A DNA stretch of 46,510 bases from an uncultured Oscillospiraceae bacterium (GTDB taxonomy: Bacteria; Bacillota; Clostridia; Oscillospirales; Oscillospiraceae): assembly GCA_910587255.1 (NCBI GenBank), contig CAJUKT010000064.1, forward strand, positions 1 through 46,510, read 5' to 3'. Below are positions 5,862-13,747 of this stretch, one piece after another; the stretch's first letter is position 1; each line of letters opens with the position of its first letter. A program made the translations under genes and the position numbers. Under the pieces are notes generated by a model. It had not been told where the DNA came from. It saw only the letters and a program-made list of their open reading frames with translations, and made no database searches.

Positions 5862-8800
5862 TTACGCGATGTTGGTCACGTAGATGTCAACCATGTTGAT
5901 GCCGCTCCACACAATAGCCACGGACACCTTATACAGGTCGCCAGAGGTGCCGGCCTTGCCCATGGAGACCGCGTGGTTCAGCGTCTGGATATCGGTGATA
6001 TTAACGCCGAACGGGAAGATAGCCCTGAACGCGGCATTGTCGTTATCACCCAAAGCCAAGGTCACGGTAGAGCTGGTCACCTTGAACACCTGCTTCGTGT
6101 TGTCGCTGAAGGTGATCTCGGCGGTGGACATGTCGTTGACCACAATGTAGTCATAGGTCGCGCCCACGTTGGTGCCCTTGGTGTTGGTCACCTTAACGGC
6201 CTTGTAAATGGTCTGGCCGTTGATGTTGTTCACCGGGGTCAGCTGGTAGAAGTCGCCCAGAGTGGCATTGCCGTCGGCAGTGATGCCGGAGACGCCCTCG
6301 TCAATCCAGTAGTAGCCAGCCTGGCCGCCGCTGTACAGCTTGTACTGGTTGATGGTGCTCCCGGTGTAGCCAGCCAGCTGCACGTTGGTCTTGGTGTTGC
6401 CGGGCTCGCTGAAGTACAGGGACTGAGCGGCGTAGTTGTTCAGGTTGCTGTCGCTCAGGATCACGGTGTCGATGGTAGCGTTATCGCTGGTGTCCACGTT
6501 GCCGTACCTGTCGGCGCTGGTCAGGAAGTACACGTTGTCCTTGGTAAACTTGCTGTTCACCGCATCCCAGCCCAGGTCGATCTCAGCGCTGCTGCCGTTG
6601 CCAACCAGCTCGGCGATGCCGTTGTAGGTCTTGACGGACAGGTCGGCGGTGCCGGAGCCGGTGACCACGATGAACTTGGTGGCGTTGGTCAGCAGGTAGG
6701 CGTTCTGGTTGCCGCTGGCGTTCGTGTTGTAAACGCGCTTGAAGCCGTTCACCGCGTCCTGGCTGGTGATCTGCCAGGTGTAGTCATTGATGGTAGCGCT
6801 GCCGTTGCTGACGATGCCCTGGCCATTATCGAAGCCGTAGAACTCGGTGCCGTACCGGCCGCCCACGTTACCATACCAGCTCATGTGGCCGGCGGGGTTC
6901 ATCATGAAGCGGGTGTTGGCACCCTCCTTGATCTCGTTGCCGGTGACAGCGTTGCCCTGGTTCTTCATGGTGGTGGGCAGCAGGGTGTAGCCAGTGGCCA
7001 GCGTCCCGCTACCAGGATAAGTGGTCTCACCTCCAGTGTTCTCGTTGAAGCTGACGTAAGTGCCGTCATCGTAAATGGGCAGGGTGATGGAGGTGATCTG
7101 CTTATCCTTCACGATGTTGCCGTCCCAGTCAACGCCATAGGCATAGTAGCCGATGGTGCCGGTGCCCAGGTTGCCGATCTGGTAGTCAGCGAAGGTGGTG
7201 TACAGGAAGCTGTACTCAGTGGGAGCGCTCACGCCGATGAAGCGGCCCACCTCGTCGAAGTAGAAGGTGTAGGTCACGCCGGCCTTGGTGTTGCTGTTGG
7301 TCAGCTTGCCCAGGCCGTTGATGAGGTGCTCATAGGTATCAAAGGTCCAGGGGTCCAGGGAGCCGGTGATGCCGGACAGGTTCAGCACGGTGCCGTCGGC
7401 CAGGGTCACGGCGGACACATTGGTGTTGACCGCCTTGTAGGTGGCGATGGTGCCGGTCAGGCCGGGCTCCAGCTTGTCGGTCTGGTACATCATATCCTCG
7501 GGATTAGCCGGGGCGGCGGTAACGGGAGAGCCGGTCCAGTCCTTGTACGGAGTGCTGCCGGGAGTTGTGCCGTAGGCGTTGCCGGTCGTTTTGGCATCGT
7601 AATTAGTGCCCACGATCTGATGGGCGGTGACCAGCGTGCCCAGGGTCTTCACAGAGGCGCCGGACAGCTGGTTAAAGTAAACCATACCCTTGACGCCGGT
7701 ACCGGCCAGCTGAGAACCAAAGTTGCTGGCGCCGGTGCCCAGGTAGATATACTGGCCGTTCTGGACAGTGGTGTTCACCTGGGTGATCTGAGCCACTTCC
7801 TGATTCAGGGCGATCACCACGTCAGCCGTCCGGCCGTCGTTGTTGGAGATGACCTTGTACATACCAACCTTGCTCTGGTTGGCAGCAGTGCCGCCGGAAA
7901 TAGCGGTGAACTGGGCGTAACGGTCGCTCTCCACGCTGGGAGCGCCCCACTGGCCGAAGCCGGCGGCCACGGCGGCGGAGTGGATGGAGATCTTGCCGTC
8001 GGTGGAACCGCTGGTCTTCAGGTCGTCGGCCCACACGGTCTTCACCAGGGTGGCCTTATCCACAACCGCGTAGGTGGTGCGGTAAGCGGTGGGAACCTTG
8101 ATGGTGCTGGTGGCAGTGCCGAAATCCACGCTGCCGCTGGCAGTGCGGGCGTCATACCAAACGGTGGCCTTGTGGCCGAAGTAGTCCAAGCCGGTATTGA
8201 AGTTAAAGGCCAGCATCAGCGCACCAGTATCGGTGCCGGTGAGGTTGCTCTCGGTCTTGTGGTCATAGTTCACGTTGTCGTTATACCACATGCCGGTAAC
8301 ATTGCCCGCACTGTTTATCTGGGCGGTGCCGGTGGAGCCCAGCAGGGTATAGCTCTCGCGAGTGGCCTGGTTGCCCACGATGGCGCCGGTGCGCTCCTTC
8401 AGGCCGAAGTACTTATAGCCCAGGGTGGGGTTCTTTTCGGAGCCGACCACGCCGCCCTCCATGCCGGTGTCCTGATAGCCGAAGGCCAGGGTGTACTGCA
8501 CCATGGGCACATAAGCGGCGGTACGGAACAGCATGGAAGCGACCACGTCACGGCGGGAAGCCAGGTTCAGGGTGTCGCCGTAGTGGGTGGAGTCGATGTC
8601 GCGCAGGATGCCTAGCTCGGTGGCGGTGGAGCCAACCTCAACGCGCCAGGTGCCGCCGGTGAACTCGTCGTTCTTGTCGTAGCCCACAGCGCGCAGGATC
8701 ATCGCCAGAACCTCATAGCCGGTCACGTTGCCGGCGGGGTTGAAGGTGGTGGTAGTGGTGCCCTTGATGATCTTGGCATTGTACAGGTAGCCCACATAGC

Positions 8801-9131
8801 CCGCGTACCAGGCGTCAGCGCGCACGTCGGTAAAGGGATGACGGGTGGTGTACAGGTCCATCTTGCTGGTGCCGGTGTCGCCGGTCACCAGACGGTAGAT
8901 GATGGCGGCCACTTCCGCGCGGGTGATGTTGCTCGCGGGACGGAAGCTGTTGTTGTCACCCTGGAAGACGCCCATGCCGGTGAGCACTTCCACGGCCTCG
9001 CTGAACGCAGGAGTGACATCAGCTTCGTCACTATACTGCGTGCCGACATGGGCGGCGTTGGCGGTCATCATCATGGAGAACGCCATAACCATCGCCAGGA
9101 TCAGCGCGAGGAACTTTTTCAAGTTTCTCAT
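5862..9131 (-). CDS. SLH-domain S-layer-like surface protein (left copy)
   Basis: This 1089-residue secreted protein starts MRNLKKFLAL after AAAGGAGG; upstream in-frame starts are rejected because this one is shared exactly with the paralogue at 9585. A signal peptide (residues 1-27, ending ANAA) is followed by SLH repeats at about 38-85 (ITRAEVAAIIYRL), 97-148 (HPFTDVRADAWYAGYVGYL) and a degenerate third near 160-215. SLH domains bind pyruvylated secondary cell-wall polymer. The remaining ~860 residues are Thr/Gly/Asn/Tyr-rich, Cys-poor and of unknown fold. They are only distantly similar to the paralogue, with a shared C-terminal VDIYV motif. The gene is divergent from 9585. No strong promoter is visible in its orientation, although leader and ribosome site are intact. 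Confidence 0.88.
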   Translation of the reverse strand: MRNLKKFLALILAMVMAFSMMMTANAAHVGTQYSDEADVTPAFSEAVEVLTGMGVFQGDNNSFRPASNITRAEVAAIIYRLVTGDTGTSKMDLYTTRHPFTDVRADAWYAGYVGYLYNAKIIKGTTTTTFNPAGNVTGYEVLAMILRAVGYDKNDEFTGGTWRVEVGSTATELGILRDIDSTHYGDTLNLASRRDVVASMLFRTAAYVPMVQYTLAFGYQDTGMEGGVVGSEKNPTLGYKYFGLKERTGAIVGNQATRESYTLLGSTGTAQINSAGNVTGMWYNDNVNYDHKTESNLTGTDTGALMLAFNFNTGLDYFGHKATVWYDARTASGSVDFGTATSTIKVPTAYRTTYAVVDKATLVKTVWADDLKTSGSTDGKISIHSAAVAAGFGQWGAPSVESDRYAQFTAISGGTAANQSKVGMYKVISNNDGRTADVVIALNQEVAQITQVNTTVQNGQYIYLGTGASNFGSQLAGTGVKGMVYFNQLSGASVKTLGTLVTAHQIVGTNYDAKTTGNAYGTTPGSTPYKDWTGSPVTAAPANPEDMMYQTDKLEPGLTGTIATYKAVNTNVSAVTLADGTVLNLSGITGSLDPWTFDTYEHLINGLGKLTNSNTKAGVTYTFYFDEVGRFIGVSAPTEYSFLYTTFADYQIGNLGTGTIGYYAYGVDWDGNIVKDKQITSITLPIYDDGTYVSFNENTGGETTYPGSGTLATGYTLLPTTMKNQGNAVTGNEIKEGANTRFMMNPAGHMSWYGNVGGRYGTEFYGFDNGQGIVSNGSATINDYTWQITSQDAVNGFKRVYNTNASGNQNAYLLTNATKFIVVTGSGTADLSVKTYNGIAELVGNGSSAEIDLGWDAVNSKFTKDNVYFLTSADRYGNVDTSDNATIDTVILSDSNLNNYAAQSLYFSEPGNTKTNVQLAGYTGSTINQYKLYSGGQAGYYWIDEGVSGITADGNATLGDFYQLTPVNNINGQTIYKAVKVTNTKGTNVGATYDYIVVNDMSTAEITFSDNTKQVFKVTSSTVTLALGDNDNAAFRAIFPFGVNITDIQTLNHAVSMGKAGTSGDLYKVSVAIVWSGINMVDIYVTNIA

Positions 9132-9220
9132 AGGAATTGTTTCCTCCTTTATATATTTGCCCGGATTTCGGAACTTTTCGGCGGAAATGAGATGGACAGG
9201 ATAAGCCATCCTGTCCCGCA
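8455..9220. repeat. long inverted repeat, left arm (SLH 5' end and leader)
   Basis: The leader and first ~225 codons of the minus-strand SLH gene repeat in inverse orientation at 9494-10260. Over two aligned stretches totalling 191 coding positions I counted 19 differences (about 90% identity), with uninterrupted identical runs over 30 bases. Beyond the arms the genes diverge. Arm ends are approximate. Confidence 0.85.
9194..9216 (-). promoter_or_regulatory. leader hairpin of the left SLH gene
   Basis: GGACAGGAT (9194-9202) pairs perfectly with ATCCTGTCC (9208-9216). The right SLH leader has the equivalent hairpin with an A-T to G-C pair change, so pairing is conserved. The position is the 5' untranslated region about 65 bases upstream of the start codon. 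Confidence 0.7.
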
Positions 9221-9278
9221 AAAAAGATGAGCAGATTCGGGTAAAAAATTATGTTGAAAGCACTTTTTCAAAATGTTC

Positions 9279-9300
9279 GACAGGATGTTTTTATCCCGTC
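9279..9300. promoter_or_regulatory. third, degenerate copy of the SLH leader hairpin
   Basis: GACAGGAT (9279-9286) and ATCCCGTC (9293-9300) form a similar stem with one A-C mismatch, lying between the two leaders in the spacer. It may be a remnant of an earlier recombination or part of a longer minus-strand leader. Confidence 0.45.
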
Positions 9301-9404
9301 CGCACAGCGCCGGGCACAAAACGGACGGATCATACCTTATTATATAAAAAGAACCGCGGGCCGCGAGAGCCCCCCGATGTATCCGAAGGGGCAACGAAAG
9401 GCTA

Positions 9405-9426
9405 TGTTACAGTTGTGTTACAGTTG
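9405..9426 (+). promoter_or_regulatory. 11-bp perfect tandem repeat upstream of the SLH promoter
   Basis: TGTTACAGTTG occurs twice head to tail at 9405-9415 and 9416-9426, ending 11 bases before the -35 box at 9438. A one-turn spacing beside the -35 is typical of an activator or response-regulator dimer site. No matching regulator gene is in the window. Confidence 0.6.
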
Positions 9427-9437
9427 GGCTTGACCCA

Positions 9438-9466
9438 TTGACTTGCGCAAAGAGCGTTGTTATAAT
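9438..9466 (+). promoter_or_regulatory. strong sigma-A promoter of the right SLH gene
   Basis: TTGACT (9438-9443), a 17-base spacer and a consensus TATAAT (9461-9466) face the gene at 9585. On the minus strand of the same spacer I found only partial elements (TATAAT at 9344-9339 and TATGAT at 9334-9329 without a -35), so this is the only convincing promoter of the divergent pair. Confidence 0.88.
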
Positions 9467-9493
9467 GACCTCAGCCTGAAGGGAGGATGCTGG

Positions 9494-10260
9494 ACGGCGG
9501 ACGGGATGGCTTATCCCGTGCGATTCCAGAAATGCTGAAAAGCTCCGAAATTCTGGCAAATATATAAAGGAGGAAACAATTCCTATGAGAAACTTGAAAA
9601 AGTTCCTCGCGCTGGCTCTGGCGATGGTTATGGCGTTCTCCCTGATGGTGACCGCCAATGCCACCCATGCCGGCACGCAGTATGGTGACGAAGGCGACAT
9701 CACCCCTGCGTTCAGCGAGGCCGTGGAAGTGCTCACCGGTATGGGCGTCTTCCAGGGCGACAGCGGCAGCTTCCGTCCCGCGAGCAACATCACCCGCGCG
9801 GAAGTGGCTGCTATCATCTACCGTCTGGCGACCGGTGACACCGGCACCGACAAGATGGACCTGTACAGCACCCGTCATCCCTTTACCGACGTGCGCAGCG
9901 ACGCCTGGTACGCGGGCTATGTGGGCTACCTGTACAACGCCAAGATCATCAAGGGCACCACTACCACCACCTTCAACCCCTCCGGCAACGTGACCGGCTA
10001 CGAGGTTCTGGCGATGATCCTGCGCGCTGTGGGCTACGACAAGAACAACGAGTTCACCGGCGGCACCTGGCGTGTTGAGGTTGGTTCCATCGCCACCACC
10101 CTGGGCATCCTGCGTGACGTGGATTCCACCCACTACGGCGACGACCTGGATCTGCCTTCCCGCCGTGACGTGGTTGCCTCCATGCTGTTCCGGACTGCCG
10201 CTTATGTGCCCATGGTGCAGTACACCCTGGCCTTCGGCTACCAGAACACCGGCATGACCG
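9494..10260. repeat. long inverted repeat, right arm (SLH leader and 5' end)
   Basis: This is the mirror of 8455-9220, containing the right SLH leader and first ~225 codons. Spacer 9221-9493 between the arms carries the tandem 11-mer and the sigma-A promoter. Confidence 0.85.
9501..9519 (+). promoter_or_regulatory. leader hairpin of the right SLH gene
   Basis: ACGGGAT (9501-9507) pairs with ATCCCGT (9513-9519) around GGCTT. Relative to the left leader one pair changed from A-T to G-C on both sides, a compensatory change. The downstream leader, from GAAAAG to AAAGGAGG, is nearly identical in both genes. Confidence 0.7.
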
Positions 10261-12791
10261 GCGGCGTGACTGGCTCCACCCTGAACCCCACCCTGGGCTG
10301 GAAGTACTTCGGTCTGACCGATGACACCGGCATCGTGGTGGGCAACCAGGAGACCGGCGAAGGCAGCACCCGCATGTCCTTCTCCAACATGCCCTATGGC
10401 GATGACATCTACTCCTACAACACCGCCATGTACGACCCGGCGGCCGGCACCTACGCCGACTACGACGCCGCCACCTATGACCCCAGGAACATGACCATTG
10501 CCAACCAGATCGCCACCTTCAATGTGAGGACCGGCCTGGATCTGTTCGGCCACAAGGTCAAGGTGTGGTTCGACGGCCGCGGCAGCTATCAGAGCACCGC
10601 CAACGTGCAGAACAACAACAATCTGACCACCTATGCCCACTTCGACAAGGCCACCAAGGTCTCTGCCGTGAAGGGCTGGTACGGCACCAAGGCTGCTCCC
10701 ACCGCTCTGGATACTACTATTGTCAGTGCTGGCGCCAACAGCGTGGGCGCCGCCGCCAGCGGCAAGGGCTTCGGCGTGTGGGGCTCCATCGCCAACAGCG
10801 TGGCTTTCGGCCGCTTCAGCAAAAACAAGGCGGCTACCTCTGTCACTGCGGGCACCACCGAGCCTCTTGACAGCGTGTACCTGCTGATCTCCAACCAGGC
10901 CAGCGGCCAGCTGGACGTGGTTGTCTCCATGAACATTGAGACCGCCGTGATCAAGGGCGAGGACAATGTGAACAAGATCAAGACGGTTACCGTGCCCGAG
11001 CGCAGCAATGATTTCATTGACGCTACTAACGAGCTGGTCGGTGGCTCCGGCGGCTTCGTCCTGGAGCAGAACCAGCTGGTGGGCAACTCCGCCAAGACCC
11101 TGGGCCAGAAGGAAATCGGCGTGCACATTGAGGGCACCAACGGCAATGCTACTACCGTGTTCCAGTATAACCCCGCGCGCGGCGCTGGCTATGAGAAGGC
11201 TTGGTTCCTGCTGAAGCCCGTGACCGAGACCGTTTCCGGCAGGGTTATCGCCTACAACGACGTGACCGGCCGTGTGACCCTGGATAATGGCACCGTTCTC
11301 GAGCAGTCCGTGCTGTACGATACGGTTGTTGCCAACACCATTCCCCAGACCAACAGCTACAGCAACGCGACCTACGAGTTCTATCTGGACCCCGTGGGCA
11401 AGTACCTGGGTGCTTCTACCTCCAGCGACGCGAGCTTCATCTACGGCACCTACATGGATTACTCCACTGAGACCAGCTCCAGCGCGTTCAAGTACTTCCT
11501 GACTGGTATCAACCTGAACGGCGATAAGGTCACTGTGCCCGTGGTGACTGCGAACGGCGTTGTGATCAACGCGACCGACATCCTGAAGACTCCCTACCGC
11601 GCTGTTTGGAACCAGACTGACGCCGTGAACGGCATCGGCGCCGGCTTCTACAAGGGCTGGGCCTTCAACGGCACCAACGCTTGGGACAACGGCAACACCT
11701 GGAATGCTACCGGCATGGTGCAGGCCAGCACCACCCAGGGCAGCAGCGGCATCTTTGACGTGGATTCCTCCGGCACCGGCTACGGTCCCACCGGCAGGGG
11801 CACGGGCGATGTGGTCATCGGCAACGTGGAGAGCACTCTGGGCGCCGTGAAGGTCAGCAACAACTACAACGGTCGTGAGCTGTACTTCACCGAGAACACC
11901 AAGTTCATCCTGGTGTCCGGCTACGGCACCGACAGCGTGGCCTCCACCGTGTACAACGGCATCAGCCAGCTGAAGGGCACTAACGCCTGGGTCAACCTGG
12001 CCATGGCCGCTCTGGCGGAGAACGTGGGTCTGACTTCCAACACCAGCCAGGGCAGCCAGCACATCCTGGCGGGCTACTCCATCGCTGACATGACCTACTT
12101 CCACACCAGCCCGTTTGTGTACGCTCAGACCGGCACCGCTTCCCTCCAGGCCGACGTGGTGATCCTGCCCGCCAACGCCATGAGCCAGAGCGGTGTGAGC
12201 AGCCTGTACTACCTGGGCAACAGCTACTACGGTCTGCTGAACGCCTACGGCGCTCCCGCCTCCAAGTACACCATGTACCAGGACGGCGAGGTCAAGAACG
12301 TGTGGATTTCCGGCTACGCCAACGACTCCACCTTGGATGCCAACGGCAATACCAATGACGCCTACTATATCACCAACAACGGCCACGACAAGTTCTACAA
12401 CCTGAAGGCTACCGGCCAGACCGCCAGCGATGGCGAGCCCATCTACAGCCTGGCCGACAGGACGCCCGTGGCTACCGGCAACCAGGTGATCAACAACACC
12501 CGGTACTCCGCCTCCACTTACAGCACTCAGACCGGCTCCTTCGTGGGCGCTGCTCCCGAGATGCGTAATGTGGCGAACGCCAAGGTGGTCAACGTGAACG
12601 CCACCAACTTTGGCCCCAACGTCATTTGGCCGAACATCGACAGCCTGACCACCCTGAACCAGGCCGGCTCCCTGTACGAGCTGAATTACGGCGGCGCTGA
12701 CCAGCTGCGTGTCGCGGCGGTGCTGAATCCCAGCAACCCGCTCATCGTGGATGTTATCTACGTCTGCTTCGATCAGACGACTGCTCCCTAA
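9585..12791 (+). CDS. SLH-domain S-layer-like surface protein (right copy)
   Basis: This 1068-residue secreted protein starts MRNLKKFLAL after AAAGGAGG. Signal peptide (1-27), SLH repeats (about 38-85 and 97-148, degenerate third to 215) and layout match the gene at 5862-9131, with few changes in the first ~225 residues (for example ITRAEVAAIIYRLATGDTG). After that the proteins diverge, keeping scattered motifs such as TKFILVSGYGT, VYNGISQL and a terminal VDVIYV. The body is rich in Asn, Thr, Gly, Ala and Tyr, with almost no Cys, and favours C/G-ending common codons, which fits a highly expressed S-layer subunit. It has the strong promoter at 9438-9466. A bidirectional terminator separates it from the convergent gene at 12866. 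Confidence 0.9.
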   Translation: MRNLKKFLALALAMVMAFSLMVTANATHAGTQYGDEGDITPAFSEAVEVLTGMGVFQGDSGSFRPASNITRAEVAAIIYRLATGDTGTDKMDLYSTRHPFTDVRSDAWYAGYVGYLYNAKIIKGTTTTTFNPSGNVTGYEVLAMILRAVGYDKNNEFTGGTWRVEVGSIATTLGILRDVDSTHYGDDLDLPSRRDVVASMLFRTAAYVPMVQYTLAFGYQNTGMTGGVTGSTLNPTLGWKYFGLTDDTGIVVGNQETGEGSTRMSFSNMPYGDDIYSYNTAMYDPAAGTYADYDAATYDPRNMTIANQIATFNVRTGLDLFGHKVKVWFDGRGSYQSTANVQNNNNLTTYAHFDKATKVSAVKGWYGTKAAPTALDTTIVSAGANSVGAAASGKGFGVWGSIANSVAFGRFSKNKAATSVTAGTTEPLDSVYLLISNQASGQLDVVVSMNIETAVIKGEDNVNKIKTVTVPERSNDFIDATNELVGGSGGFVLEQNQLVGNSAKTLGQKEIGVHIEGTNGNATTVFQYNPARGAGYEKAWFLLKPVTETVSGRVIAYNDVTGRVTLDNGTVLEQSVLYDTVVANTIPQTNSYSNATYEFYLDPVGKYLGASTSSDASFIYGTYMDYSTETSSSAFKYFLTGINLNGDKVTVPVVTANGVVINATDILKTPYRAVWNQTDAVNGIGAGFYKGWAFNGTNAWDNGNTWNATGMVQASTTQGSSGIFDVDSSGTGYGPTGRGTGDVVIGNVESTLGAVKVSNNYNGRELYFTENTKFILVSGYGTDSVASTVYNGISQLKGTNAWVNLAMAALAENVGLTSNTSQGSQHILAGYSIADMTYFHTSPFVYAQTGTASLQADVVILPANAMSQSGVSSLYYLGNSYYGLLNAYGAPASKYTMYQDGEVKNVWISGYANDSTLDANGNTNDAYYITNNGHDKFYNLKATGQTASDGEPIYSLADRTPVATGNQVINNTRYSASTYSTQTGSFVGAAPEMRNVANAKVVNVNATNFGPNVIWPNIDSLTTLNQAGSLYELNYGGADQLRVAAVLNPSNPLIVDVIYVCFDQTTAP

Positions 12792-12822
12792 TCCACGGCT
12801 GAACGGATCAATACCTCAGCAA

Positions 12823-12854
12823 AAAAGCCCCCCGGAAAATTCCGGGGGGCTTTT
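12823..12854. terminator. terminator between convergent genes (right)
   Basis: AAAAGCCCCCCGGA and TCCGGGGGGCTTTT form a stem around AAAT, with A-run and T-run on either side, so it can act in both directions. It is the counterpart of the hairpin at 5793. Confidence 0.9.
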
Positions 12855-12865
12855 CTTTGCGCCGG

Positions 12866-13537
12866 TCAGGCGTAGGCGATGTATGCGTACTGATGATTCT
12901 GATAGTTCAGAAAATAGTTGTAGCCGGCGGGGATGATGAAGCCGTTGGGCACGATCCTGGCGCGGGATGTGCTGGTTTCTCCCGGCAAGATCATGGCCGA
13001 ATTGTGGTTTTCGACGAGGCCGTGGATGAAGAGCAGCCGCGGGGTAAAGCCGAGATTGACTTCGATGGGCAGCTTGCTGTCCTTGGCCGTATAGGTCCCG
13101 CTGGCGGCGCGGTGGGCCTCGAACACCTTGAGCCGCCTGTCCAGCGCGGCGTCGGCGCTCTGCCGGGCGGCGGTTTCTGCGGCGATGGCCTTCTGCCTGA
13201 GGGCGGCCTCGTCGGAGACGGCCTTTTGCCGGGCGGCGGCTTCGGCGCTGACGGCGCTTTTCCGTGCGGCGGTCTCGTCGGCGACGGCCTTCTGCCGTGC
13301 GGCGGCCTCAGCGGTGACGGCGCTCTGCCGTGCGGCGGCCTCGCTGGCGACCGCCCTTTGCCACGCGGCGGTCCCGGCGGTGTCGGCGCTTTTCCGGGCC
13401 GCGGTTTCGGCTGCCAGGGCCGAGGCGGTGGACGACAGGGCGGCGTCTACCTTCCGGGCGTTTTCGCTCAGCGGCTCCGGGGAAAATACGTCGTCGGCTT
13501 CAATGAGGTTGAGCTTGTAGGTTGTTGTCTGTTGCAT
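12866..13537 (-). CDS. phage-tail-like protein with 11-residue repeats (right copy)
   Basis: This 223-residue paralogue of the protein at 5086-5781 has the same first 40 residues apart from single changes (TYKLNLIEADDVFSPEPLSEN), eight instead of nine Ala-rich hendecads (residues 46-133), then a different C-terminal tip. The tip keeps only the SGTYT start, the GFTP turn and the AYIAYA end, with IEVNLGFTPRLLFIHGL in between. This conserved-base, variable-tip layout is usual for receptor-binding tail fibres. No signal peptide is seen. The start is preceded by the same 10-bp hairpin that hides the ribosome site, and by the same 28-bp sequence 99 bases upstream. Its biological role is not known. 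Confidence 0.75.
   Translation of the reverse strand: MQQTTTYKLNLIEADDVFSPEPLSENARKVDAALSSTASALAAETAARKSADTAGTAAWQRAVASEAAARQSAVTAEAAARQKAVADETAARKSAVSAEAAARQKAVSDEAALRQKAIAAETAARQSADAALDRRLKVFEAHRAASGTYTAKDSKLPIEVNLGFTPRLLFIHGLVENHNSAMILPGETSTSRARIVPNGFIIPAGYNYFLNYQNHQYAYIAYA
13139..13402 (-). repeat. eight tandem 33-bp repeats
   Basis: Eight in-frame 33-base units encode the hendecad stalk of the right tail-like gene, one fewer than the left copy. Confidence 0.85.
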
Positions 13538-13542
13538 ATTTT

Positions 13543-13566
13543 TATCCCTCCCGGACGGGAGGGATA
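13543..13566 (-). promoter_or_regulatory. Shine-Dalgarno-sequestering hairpin, right gene
   Basis: On the minus strand TATCCCTCCC and GGGAGGGATA form the same 10-bp stem as at 5057-5080, with loop GTCC instead of GGAT. The ribosome site lies in the arm next to the start codon at 13537. Confidence 0.8.
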
Positions 13567-13636
13567 ACGGGGACGGGATGTATGTTCAAGGGCAACCGGG
13601 GCGAGGGGGATTTTGGTGGAAATCCGGGCCATGGCT

Positions 13637-13664
13637 GCTGTTTTGATCGGAAAAGTCAACGTTG
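13637..13664. repeat. right 28-bp inverted repeat of the SLH locus
   Basis: Perfect reverse complement of 4959-4986. It marks the right boundary of the symmetric locus, 20 bases before the ychF promoter. Confidence 0.95.
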
Positions 13665-13683
13665 TACGCGGCGCGATTCCCTA

Positions 13684-13712
13684 TTGAGAATCGGGCGGCG
13701 TTATGCTATAAT
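13684..13712 (+). promoter_or_regulatory. sigma-A promoter of ychF
   Basis: TTGAGA (13684-13689), 17 bases, TATAAT (13707-13712), 35 bases before the ychF start codon. Confidence 0.85.
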
Positions 13713-13747
13713 GTGGCAAAGCGCAAAACGAGGAGACGTGAGAAATC

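Noticed and set aside
5826..8615. A 929-codon open frame on the plus strand opposite the left SLH gene
   Set aside because: It is a shadow of a highly biased G+C-rich gene: no ribosome site, Val/Gly/His-rich low-complexity translation, and the minus-strand frame has signal peptide and SLH domains. The same applies to the 971-codon minus frame at 9471-12386.
9132..9221. Upstream start MRDRMAYPVH for the left SLH gene
   Set aside because: The extra 30 residues correspond to the untranslated leader shared with the right gene, where the start at MRNLKKFLAL has a strong ribosome site and begins a normal signal peptide.
4959..13664. Composite transposon or prophage
   Set aside because: The ends are inverted repeats, but no transposase, integrase, capsid or terminase gene lies inside, and no target-site duplication is evident. 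A duplication or inversion locus fits better.
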